Shown in pieces: positions 55,687 through 64,000 of a stretch of 64,000 nt of DNA. Each line of letters begins with the position of its first letter. The stretch's first letter is position 1. The position numbers and the translations under genes were made by a program. The notes under the pieces are model-generated. The model did no database searches, was not told the DNA's origin, and saw only the letters and a list, made by a program, of their open reading frames with translations. This DNA is from Neonectria sp. B-13 (Eukaryota; Ascomycota; Sordariomycetes; Hypocreales; Nectriaceae), in contig NOKP01000003.1 of the NCBI GenBank assembly GCA_002682825.1, positions 1,240,001 through 1,304,000 of the forward strand, in the 5' to 3' direction.

Positions 55687-58600
55687 ATGTTGTTGACGGC
55701 ATCTCGCACCTCGCCTCGCGCGAAGATGTTCCGATCCCGCCCTGTGGGCTCCGCTGCCCTCCCCTCAAGCACAACCTTGCTGCAGTCAAGATGCAGCCTC
55801 CAAACCCGAGGGCTTTGTTTTGGCGCCTGGTCAATGTACCTCGGCCCCGGCGCGAACAGAGACGGCAGCAGACGACACCGCACCGTTCGATACCGTTACA
55901 TGGAGTCACTCAACCGCAAGCTCTCTTGGGACAACAACTCCAACAAGACCATCAAGAAGGCAATGGCCGCATTGAATCGCGCCTCCAACACCGGCAGTGG
56001 CAAGAAATATGTCAATGTCGATGAGATCAAGTCTTGGTCAGATGAGTTTTCGGGTGCTCGTCCCGGAAAGAACATCGAGGACGTGGAACGAGGCGCTATT
56101 GACCACTTGATCCGTGGCGATAGGCCCCTCGGCTACGAGTACGACATGTGGAAGTCTCCTCTACACAACATTCGAAGCTATTTGGAGTCACAGCGTGACT
56201 CTCAAACCAACGCGCACGCCACTGCGAAATCCGACAACTCTACCTTTATCGACCCAATCACCAACCGCAGAACGTCAAAGAATGCCTCAAAAAGATCTCC
56301 ATTATACGAGGATCTCAATGGATACAGGGCAACAGACTTTTCAGAGTCAAGCGAGCCGCTACATTCTTCCCCCAAGTACGACGACCTCAACAGCTACGGA
56401 CCTGTCAAAGACCAGGCTGGCACAGGAAAGGCTGAGAGCAAAACATATGCCGATCTGAACAAGTATGGACCGGTCGTGGATGGTAGTTCTAGCAGCCAGA
56501 CAACCGCGCCTCGCTACGGAGATTTGGATAAGTACAGTGCGGTTCGTTGGAACGAGCCTGATGGTCTTCGGAAGACTACCCCTGAGGAGGCTTCCAAGCA
56601 ATACAAAGACTTAGGAAAATACTCGACAACCCAGATCGACGACCCCAACACCGCCCGCAAGCTGAGTCCTGAAGAGCAGTCCAAGGTCTATGATGACCTA
56701 GAAAAGTACCACCCAGTGGAATGGAATGAGCCGGATGGACTGCAGAAGCAAACCAAAGAGGAGATGTCGAAAAACTATGACGACCTCGAGAAATATGGCG
56801 CTGTGCGCTGGAACGAGCCTGATGGTCTGAGGAAACCAACCGCTGAAGAGCTATCCAAAGACTACAAGGACCTCGGAGAGTATGGTGCTGTGCGTTGGAG
56901 CGAGCCAGATGGCCTTCGTCGCCTGACCCCGGAGGAGCTCTCCAAAGACTACAAAGACCTCGGTGCCTACAATACCCCCTTTGTTGCCAAAATCTCCACC
57001 CTTAGGGCCCATGAAGCAGCACAGATGGATGCTACGCCCAAGGGAGAGCCTCTCGCCGCCAAGGTTGATGGACCTTTGGAGGATCTGACTAGCAAGTACG
57101 AAGACTTGGACAAATATGGGCCGGTCCGCTGGAACGAGCCTGATGGTCTCCGAAAGAAGACTCCCGAGGAACTCTCCAAGAACTACGAGGACCTGCATCT
57201 GTATGGTGCAGTTAAGTGGAATGAACCCGATGGCCTGCGAATGTTGACTCCAGAGGAGAAATCCAAAGAGTACCATGATGTTCCGCTGTATGCCCCTCGT
57301 GACTCTACGGGACCCGAGGTGATTGCTCAAAGGATCCATCCTGAAGAGGCGTCAAAAAACTACAAGGATTTGCCTGCCTATCACCACTATGACAATGCTG
57401 ATTCGAAAAACCCCCGGGTTCATCCCGAGGAGGCTTCGAAGAAGTATGAGGACCTTGATAAGTACTCGGCCTATGTCAACGATGGGCCGGAGTTGGAGCG
57501 TATCCACCCAGAGCAAGCATCAAAAGAGTACGAGGATCTTTCCAAGTACCCAACCGTTGGATTCGAAGAGGCTACAAACACCGAGCAGGTCCACCCCGAG
57601 GAGCTGGTCAAGACCTATGAGGATTTGGATAAGTACAAGCCAACGACCTTTGACCAGGCTGATACGCCATACCCCACTCATCCAGAGGATGCCACCAAGG
57701 TCTACAAGGACCTGCATAGATACTCAGCTATCCGCCACGATGAGCCAGATGGTAAGCCCGCTTCTCAGCCGGACGCAGTCGCTCATGGCCTCGGGGAGTT
57801 CGATTCCAAGGCAGGTTCCCAAGACACCAGGAATGGACCATCATTTGCTTATCCTCTACACCACAGGACCAACAGATTCGAATCAGATTTAATCAACAGT
57901 AATGCCGATTCACTGACGGCCCAGGAAATCCGTGCTGCGACCCTGCGCCGGGCCCGGGAGAGCAGTCAAGAGACCAAACCGGATGAGTTTAAAGGCCATG
58001 CATCACTGGATTCCTCAGAGTATGAGACTTTGACTGGCAACTACGTCCGGGATTTCCCCGAGGAATTTGCAACATCGTGGAGTACCGAAAACTCTTCGAC
58101 CAAGTCCACATTGCTTCCCAAGGATCAGATCCAGGAGCTTGAGGCACAGGCAAATGCTTTGAGCGCTGACCCAGACACTGCTGAGGCCAGTTCGATGGAT
58201 GAGAGTTTCCCAAGCCTAGATCACAAGTTGCAAACTGCTTTGGATCGCCACAGGGCGAGAATGGACAGGGAGATGAAGGATCTTTATTCGCATGAACCCC
58301 AGGGTCTGGAGACGAGTTTTGTGGATGAATGCGGAGGCAAGCCGACGTTGCCGACGTTGGAGAAGCATTACAATGCCAAGGGCCCTGCTGGTGACTTGCC
58401 GGCGTCGTACAAGATCCTTGCGTACGATACCGCATCGCAAACGATCAGCATTGCAGAGGCGACGACGACAATCCCCGAGGCCGATCCGGCCTCAACCCTC
58501 TCAGATGTGCTGCTACGTTTGTCCAACCCGTCCAAGTTTTTGCCTCACTTTGAGCCACTCCAGACACAGGGATACGAGGTGGTATCGGGTAGTGGCGATG

Positions 58601-58986
58601 TTCTCATCTTTCGCAAAGTGCGAGAGGCGCGCGATGCCAGCGTCAAACATGGATCAACGGGCTTTGCTCCAACCCGAGTGAACCCCATCGATATGATGGG
58701 CAAGTCTGCCATTGGAAACTTTGCTAGTCCCACGGGGTTCGTCAACTACGATGCCCTATCGGAGACAACAGAGAAGCCTGCGCCGCCTTTCCAGCCAGTC
58801 TTTGAAATCGATCAAGATGACTCGGCTCGGGCACCAGTGAAGGGGCGGAAGAAGCGGAGGATGGGGAGGAAGCTGGTCCTAGGAACTGCAGGACTGGCGG
58901 GATCTGCCTATGCCGTTGCTACGATGGGGGAGTATTTCAGCACTAAGGGGGTCAACAGGGACGAACCGAAGCAGAGGCGGCTGTAA
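55687..58986 (+). CDS. Tandem-repeat protein, probably mitochondrial, family unknown (single exon, 1099 aa)
   Basis: The first ATG after a pyrimidine-rich leader opens an N terminus rich in Arg, Ser and Leu with almost no acid (MLLTASRTSPRAKMFRSRP), typical of a mitochondrial targeting peptide. A segment with YRYMESLNRKLSWDNNSNK follows. Residues ~204-700 contain about 17 copies of a ~29-residue repeat, consensus YxDLxKYgxVrWNEPDGLr, then xxTPEExSK. Copies 4-11 keep the WNEPDGL core; copies 12-16 replace it with a shorter, variable link before HPEEASK. Residues ~700-1060 include a likely globular domain (SYKILAYDTASQTISIAE, then GYEVVSGSGDVLIFRKV). A single membrane helix near the end follows a basic cluster (GRKKRRMGRKLVLGTAGLAG). 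I know no named family with this repeat. Mitochondrial inner- or outer-membrane location is inferred. Confidence 0.9.
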   Translation: MLLTASRTSPRAKMFRSRPVGSAALPSSTTLLQSRCSLQTRGLCFGAWSMYLGPGANRDGSRRHRTVRYRYMESLNRKLSWDNNSNKTIKKAMAALNRASNTGSGKKYVNVDEIKSWSDEFSGARPGKNIEDVERGAIDHLIRGDRPLGYEYDMWKSPLHNIRSYLESQRDSQTNAHATAKSDNSTFIDPITNRRTSKNASKRSPLYEDLNGYRATDFSESSEPLHSSPKYDDLNSYGPVKDQAGTGKAESKTYADLNKYGPVVDGSSSSQTTAPRYGDLDKYSAVRWNEPDGLRKTTPEEASKQYKDLGKYSTTQIDDPNTARKLSPEEQSKVYDDLEKYHPVEWNEPDGLQKQTKEEMSKNYDDLEKYGAVRWNEPDGLRKPTAEELSKDYKDLGEYGAVRWSEPDGLRRLTPEELSKDYKDLGAYNTPFVAKISTLRAHEAAQMDATPKGEPLAAKVDGPLEDLTSKYEDLDKYGPVRWNEPDGLRKKTPEELSKNYEDLHLYGAVKWNEPDGLRMLTPEEKSKEYHDVPLYAPRDSTGPEVIAQRIHPEEASKNYKDLPAYHHYDNADSKNPRVHPEEASKKYEDLDKYSAYVNDGPELERIHPEQASKEYEDLSKYPTVGFEEATNTEQVHPEELVKTYEDLDKYKPTTFDQADTPYPTHPEDATKVYKDLHRYSAIRHDEPDGKPASQPDAVAHGLGEFDSKAGSQDTRNGPSFAYPLHHRTNRFESDLINSNADSLTAQEIRAATLRRARESSQETKPDEFKGHASLDSSEYETLTGNYVRDFPEEFATSWSTENSSTKSTLLPKDQIQELEAQANALSADPDTAEASSMDESFPSLDHKLQTALDRHRARMDREMKDLYSHEPQGLETSFVDECGGKPTLPTLEKHYNAKGPAGDLPASYKILAYDTASQTISIAEATTTIPEADPASTLSDVLLRLSNPSKFLPHFEPLQTQGYEVVSGSGDVLIFRKVREARDASVKHGSTGFAPTRVNPIDMMGKSAIGNFASPTGFVNYDALSETTEKPAPPFQPVFEIDQDDSARAPVKGRKKRRMGRKLVLGTAGLAGSAYAVATMGEYFSTKGVNRDEPKQRRL
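56296..57786 (+). repeat. Array of about 17 ~87-nt coding repeats
   Basis: Units begin with (N/K/D/E)Y(K/E/D)DL(D/E/G)KY and end in a PEE(A/L)SK-type motif. Nucleotide identity between units is modest, while the amino-acid pattern is kept, so this is an old array under protein-level selection, not a recent DNA duplication. One unit (near 56976-57090) carries an insertion of about 20 residues. Confidence 0.88.
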
Positions 58987-59446
58987 ATGAAGATGGTTTG
59001 GCATGTATTTTGGTGTTTTCTAATTGGTACAAGCGATTGCTTTGGCGGGAGGAACCGAGAGACGCACGAGATTGGCACAGAACGAAGCGGGTAATGGGAT
59101 TTGGCTTTTTTCTTTTGTTGGGTTTTAACGACTCAGCTCTGGAGTGTGGGAGTAAAGATACCTCGGTACTGCAGTTTTACCACGATCACATGGATACAAA
59201 TACACATTCATTCTTTTTTTGTTAATCGGCCCAGCCCTGTTGTGCTGTCGTGGCTTTGCCTAGAGGTGATCCCTGATGCTCCAATGCCGTGTTCCCATTA
59301 TTATAATGTACAATGCCAATCTGCCAATTTGCCAATCTTACAAGCCTCGTTCAATCATGATTTTGTTGCCCCCGTTGATGTGTTGCCCTTCGAACCCGTC
59401 ATCTGCCGGGCATGTGCGTATCCCAACCGTCGGAGTTATTTCGGGC
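58987..59446. other. Intergenic between convergent genes, 460 bp
   Basis: 3' flanks with AT-rich and T-rich runs. No gene is seen. Confidence 0.6.
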
Positions 59447-59707
59447 CTAGACCCGCTCCGTAAAGCCGGGTCCGGTCTTGACGGTGTCGATGTCGACCAG
59501 GCACATGGCATGTTTCAGGTCCTCCTTGTTCCAGCTCTGGCGGCGCTGGTAGACGGGCGTCCAGCTGTTGGTGCGGCGCATGGCGCGGGCGGCGTCGGCC
59601 TCGTCGTGGGCGCTCATGCGGCGGCGGGACTGGGAGGACGGTGCGGGTTCGGCGGAGGAGGTGGCGGAGGTGTAGGCGAGGGGCTCTTGGGTGAATTTTT
59701 GCGACAT
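59447..59707 (-). CDS. Small Ser/Arg-rich unidentified protein (86 aa)
   Basis: This is a single-exon frame starting at ATG in an ACCATGTC context. Its leader is CA-rich on the coding strand (CAACAACTACAACAAAACAT), a form common ahead of strongly expressed fungal genes. The product begins MSQKFTQEPLAYTSATSS and contains RRRMSAHDEADAARAMRRTN and WTPVYQRRQSWNKEDLKHAM. The two R-R-x-S sites (RRRMS, RRQS) resemble basophilic-kinase targets. There is no signal peptide or membrane segment. The organised charge pattern and the leader suggest a real gene; I cannot name it. Confidence 0.72.
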   Translation of the reverse strand: MSQKFTQEPLAYTSATSSAEPAPSSQSRRRMSAHDEADAARAMRRTNSWTPVYQRRQSWNKEDLKHAMCLVDIDTVKTGPGFTERV

Positions 59708-60978
59708 GGTTTAGGTTTGGTGGTGGTGATGATGGTGTAGTGTGGGAGAGATGTTTTGTTGTAGTTGTTGTGGTGGTAGTGGTGGTGGTTTGTAAATGCT
59801 GTTATAAGGTTGGTTAGCATGTAAGGGAAGGATGGAGTGGCGATGGATGCATCGCGAATGACTTACTGGATACTTTACTGTCGATGCAGTGATTGCAGGA
59901 TTACATTTCCCCAGCTCTGCAGGGCCCTCGGTCTCGTTTATATACATCCCTTCGGCCATGATAAATCACATCTCGATCCAACGCATGCACCGCAAAAGCA
60001 CATCAGCCCACGGCCCAATCACCATGACGGCACCAGGCATTCCAACCAAACCCATCGCCACCGCCATGGCGCGGGGGTGAGGGCACGATCGGCAGAGACA
60101 TCGGAGCTGGCTGAAGCTAGCTAACGCAAGTCGGACGCGAGAGTTTTGGGTCTAGAACTGGCCGGAAAGGTCGTGCGTTGCGTGATGTAACTAGACTACC
60201 ACTACCGGTCGTGCCCATGCTGCCACAAACGGAACGCGGCGCGTGAGGGGTTGTGTGAGACGGGACGAATGGGATCATGGGCCCCGGAATACGAATTGGG
60301 CTTGCGGGCTTCAATTGCCGACTGCGCCGAGCGTCGGGATTGTCGCTGTTGCGGCTACGGGACAGTTCGTACAGTGTACACGCCGAGCATGAGATTGTGA
60401 TATCATGGTCGTCAGGGGGCCGCATTCCGGCCAACGTCTCAGTCTGCTCTGCACAGTCATGTCACGGCACGTCTGAAGTAAGGTGCCTCGATGCGAATAC
60501 GCCTTGATGAAATGTTCAGCATGATCCATTGCTCCTCGCCTCCTAAACCTAATGCCGTAGCATCATCATGATAGACCCCCCGCCTTGAACCGCCATGAAA
60601 ATGAACCCCCTCCCTGAATCACTCCAAATGTACTTCCGCTGCACATCCTTCTCCCGCCTTCATAGCCACCCACAAAACCCAATCGCCATCCTCCAACTCC
60701 GTCATCAAACTCGAAAGCGAATAAAACACAGTCGAAAAAAAGGTAAAGCAGGAAAAAAACAAAAGACGCCTCAGGCTATGCAGGTCGCACGCAAATCTCG
60801 TGGGAGGTGGATGGATCATGGTCGTGTGTATGTATGGACAATGTGAAAGAAAACGGGGTATAAAACAAAAACGTCCTCCATCCGCCGGCTGATGCTAACT
60901 TTCGTGCTCTCAGCTCGTATGTTTCCTAACAGGAATGTAAAGAGATTGTGTATGTACGTTGTGGTGTGGTGTGGGTGA
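59708..60978. other. Intergenic, 1271 bp
   Basis: This holds the promoter/leader of the small gene and the 3' flank of the FHA gene. A low-complexity TGG/TTG-rich strip occupies 59710-59800. No supported gene is seen. Confidence 0.55.
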
Positions 60979-62645
60979 TTAGGGAGTGCGGGGACGCTTC
61001 CAGTAGTATTGCTGTTTGATGTCAGTCCCAGTTCTTTGTTTGCTTCATGATGAGTAAAACATACCTTGTGCTGCTTACGGCAAGCTCTTAAACTAGGCTT
61101 TCGAAGTCCATCCACCACAGCTGCCCGTCGCTGCTCGTCATCGTCACGCTCAGGCACGTAGTAGTACTCGCTCTCCAGGAGCTTGCCAGCCGCGTCCTTG
61201 CCCTCCCGCTCGATGATGCCGATGCAGGGGTTGGCCTCGATCGACGCCCGGAGAATCACCTTGGTGAGGTCCTGTTTCTCCTCGGCGGGCAGGTGCTGCA
61301 TGATGGTGGACAGCGGCGTGGACGAAAGCCGTGAGAAGGCGAGCTGGTTGATGACGTGGTTTGCAACAGCGGGGTTGATCTCAATGGGCGCTGGCGTGGG
61401 CGTGGGCGACGCTGATGGCGTTCGCTCCCTGGGCGGCGAGGAAAGCGGCGAGTCGAGCTCAACAGGCGACTCCATCTCGATCGACTTCTTCGTGGGGGAC
61501 ATGGGATTTGAGGGAATCTGTCGCGGGGCAAACAGAGAGGTGGCCAAGCTGAGGGACAGCGGGTTGGGGGCTCGCTTGATGCCCTTGAACACCTTGGGCG
61601 ACTTTGTCGTTATCGAAGCCAGCCTGCACGAGATGTCGGCGCCAAAGGGACCAAAGGAGTGGACGATGGGGTCGTTTTCCTCGTCTGGGTCGTGTTCCTC
61701 GGGCTCGCTGGAGAAGCTAGCTGTGGCCTCGGTGCACATGCTGATATTGACATCCACGTCGAGGAGTTCGCGCTTGGGCTCTGGCAGTCCGGGCTCGTCC
61801 TCGTAGATGTGGATGCCGTGATCCCGGTGGCCGGGGAGCAGGGCCTGCAAGCGACGGGAGCTGGAGTTGACGGGCGTGGGGCTCACGGGAGACGCGATGC
61901 GGGCACCGCGGCGGAGAGGCGAGGAGTTGATGACGGCATTGCCGCGTGTCTGGGACCTCGGGGAGTCGTCCCAGGTCGTGTCGGACAGGTTGTCGGCGCC
62001 TCGCTTGGGCCACTGGACGAGAACGCGTGCATCCTGAACATCGACCATAATGTCGGAACCCTCCGTCTCGCTGGTGAAGCTGTCGCCCTTGGACAGCTCC
62101 CAGGTGCGGCCCTGGCAGTGCAGGTTCAGGCCGTTCCAGCCGTTGCAGATGATCTCGATCTTACCGGGCTCCAGAAGGCTCGGGGCGGCGATGAAGCGGG
62201 CCTTGACGTGGACGCGGGAGATCAGGCGGTTGGCCGAGAGCTGGAAGTGGGACGAGTTGGACGAGCGGCCCATGATCAGCGTCTCGCCATTCTCCGAGAG
62301 CTCGACGGCGGGCACGGCCGACAGCGGAGCGCGTTCGGGACCAGGTGCAGCCCGTTGCGGCGGCGAACTGGAGAGGATGCCGGTGCTGGAAGTCGGCACG
62401 GGCGTGGGATATTTGAGGTGGGCGCGGCCGAAGCACGCATTCATGTTTTGGCGTTTGACAGGTCTGGGAAGACCGGGAGACGACGACAGAGGCTCGAAAG
62501 GAGGTAGCAGCGTCGGAGCCGGGCGTTTGGAGCCGGCCATGGTGAAGGATGAGGACAACGATTGCCGAGGGATTGCGGGGAGCGTGGGCTCGGCCGAGGC
62601 GTGCTTGTCGTGGCCGAGGCGCGGTGAGGAGGATATCGAGTCCAT
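60979..62645 (-). CDS. tos4: FHA-domain protein, Tos4/Plm2-like (2 exons, 537 aa)
   Basis: Exons in transcript order are 62645-61065 and 61011-60979, joined in phase 0 (AAG|GTATGT to AACAG). The last exon codes only QYYWKRPRTP, which completes the C terminus of a basic segment (RACRKQHK). Residues ~120-215 are a forkhead-associated domain: LIMGRSSNSSHFQLSANR, ISRVHVKARF and NGWNGLNLH. FHA domains bind phosphothreonine. Fungal Tos4/Plm2 proteins have one N-terminal FHA domain, long disordered Ser/Pro-rich regions and a short basic C-terminal motif. They are chromatin-associated, G1/S-expressed targets of SBF/MBF that act in the replication-stress response. The layout here matches. The family is well supported; the orthologue name is probable. 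Confidence 0.84.
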
Positions 62646-64000
62646 GATGGAAAGCTGAGTATGTGTTGGAGGCGGAAGACGGGGACGTCGAGGCGGAGGA
62701 TGTTTCTCGAAGTTATGTCGCGTGTCGAGGCGTGATTCAAAGCCAGAAGAAACGCGTATCCGGAGTGTTGGACGGTTGCAAGTAGCGGGTTCCTCCCCTC
62801 ACACCAAAAAGGCGTTGCCCTTTTCCCACCAGCACTTACACGCGATAGTCGCGGTGAGAGAGCGTCGTCGGGTCCGTTGGAAGGATGGATGAAGCAGCAA
62901 CGGGGTCTCGAAAGAAGGCCGGGTGTGTTGTTGAGACAGAGGATAAAAAGGCTGCAAGGAGGGTGAATGAGGCCCAAGATGGAGGCCTAGTGTCGAGGAG
63001 AAGTTGTGCGTGTGGGTGTTTGCGTGGGTGCGAGTAAGGAAGTTTGGGTGGAGGGAGGTATTTAAGAGGGAGGAGGGTAAGGGTGGTTTTTGGGGGGACG
63101 CGCGATGGGAGGCACACGCCTCGCCTTTGCGCGTTGGCGTTTTTGGCGTTTGGCGTTTTGTGACGCTTTTGTGCAGGCGGGTTGTGCAGCGGGCGCTGGA
63201 GCTTCAGTGGCCTTCAGGGCGTGAGCACCGCTGCGAGGCACAAGTCCCAGGGCGTGCCAGTGCTTAACGCGTCCCCCCCGCGGGCCGCGTTCAGTGGGTT
63301 TCCAAAAACGGGCGCCGAGGCCCGAAGCGACGCGCTGTAAATGGGGGGGAGTTATAGTGGCCAGGCTGGCCCTGAGGTGCCCGGGCTGTGACGAGTGGCT
63401 TAGCTACAGGCCTCATCCCAGCTGACGTCGCCAAGCATGGACTTGATCACGCACATGCCATCTTCTTGTCATCATAGTCTATCTCCCTTCGGATTTCTAC
63501 ATCAACACTCGAGTCTCTTTGCAAGCAGAGCACGAAGCCCGAATTAACACCTCAACACCAGACTATCCACAGAACAATCCGCTTCTCCAGTCTAATGCAA
63601 GAAGGTGAAGAAAAAAAGCCAACCCCCTCTTCCTTCTTCCACGGCCGACACGTCTCCACCGCTGCAGAAAAAAAGAGCCTACACCGACCCCTCTCTCCAT
63701 CCTCATGAGTCGTGGTTCCCCTCATTGAACATGTCACTGCATCCGACGTCTCAAACCGCGTTGTTTCCTGTGCCCTGCTCGAATGCTTTTCCCACGAATT
63801 ACGCTTCTGAGAATTTCCATTCGTTCAAACGCAGATATAACCGAGGCTTTCTTGATCGCTTTTGTGTCTGTCGCATCGCTTGGCCGGTAACTGACTCTTG
63901 CACGGAGAAAGCGGTTAGCCTGCCCACTCTACGCGTCTTAGATGTCCAACTCCGACGCACACAGCATCGTCATGACCATCATCCCAGCCCTCTGACGAGT
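62646..64000. other. Upstream region of the FHA gene and window end, 1355 bp
   Basis: The leader of the FHA gene lies at about 62646-63050 and contains a TATTTAA box-like element near 63059. Past 63250 the sequence is mixed and C/T-rich near 63530-63700, perhaps a leader of a gene beyond the window. No supported coding region is seen. Confidence 0.5.

Noticed and set aside
61659..62507. A 282-codon open frame on the plus strand
   Set aside because: It lies antisense to the FHA-domain gene and has the typical composition of a shadow frame (Gly/Val/Ala/Asp).

Overview
This is a nuclear segment from a filamentous ascomycete, most likely a Sordariomycete. The evidence is short introns (43-98 nt, mostly about 50) with GT(A/G)AGT-like donors and CTAAC/CTGAC/CTAAT branch points, fungal-only families (Zn2Cys6 activator with fungal_trans region, DCL1-type Dicer, Syp1, Tos4-like FHA protein, Tam41), GC-rich exons and AT-richer intergenic DNA. 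The genus cannot be fixed from sequence alone. I rebuilt every multi-exon gene by hand from splice consensus and reading phase; all joined frames close exactly. Layout, left: a dual-specificity-phosphatase-like gene (259-1236), a large unidentified nuclear-looking protein (2188-5266), the Dicer gene dcl1 (6147-10993) with a tRNA-Thr(CGT) only 26 bp beyond its stop on the same strand, and an unidentified disordered protein on the minus strand (11737-14179) whose first intron looks like a GC-AG intron. After a gene-poor 2.5 kb come a small three-exon gene (16736-17273), a UCH-type deubiquitinase (17690-18502) and a large protein led by an ARF-like GTPase domain that lacks the usual catalytic Gln (19132-21418). 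Centre: a compact sugar-utilisation block, 22927-31408, made of an MFS sugar transporter (minus), a divergently transcribed cytosolic GH3 beta-glucosidase with a PA14 insert, and a Zn2Cys6 transcription factor. The motif CGGAGAATT recurs in the transporter/glucosidase intergenic region and again upstream of the regulator, so the three genes may form a self-contained regulon. Then follow a small unknown gene, mad1 (spindle checkpoint, minus), tam41 (mitochondrial CDP-DAG synthase) and syp1 (F-BAR/muHD endocytic adaptor, minus) carrying a coding 15-bp minisatellite. Right: a wrecked serine carboxypeptidase (S10) pseudogene, a Csk1-like kinase, ltn1 (ribosome quality-control E3 ligase, minus), and a 1099-residue, apparently mitochondrial protein built around about 17 copies of a 29-residue repeat that I cannot assign to any named family. 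A small Ser/Arg-rich protein and a Tos4/Plm2-like FHA protein close the window. The strongest candidates for something undescribed are the tandem-repeat mitochondrial protein, the ARF-like fusion with Cys at the Gln71 position, the CGGAGAATT-linked sugar block, and a tRNA gene lying inside the presumed 3' UTR of Dicer.
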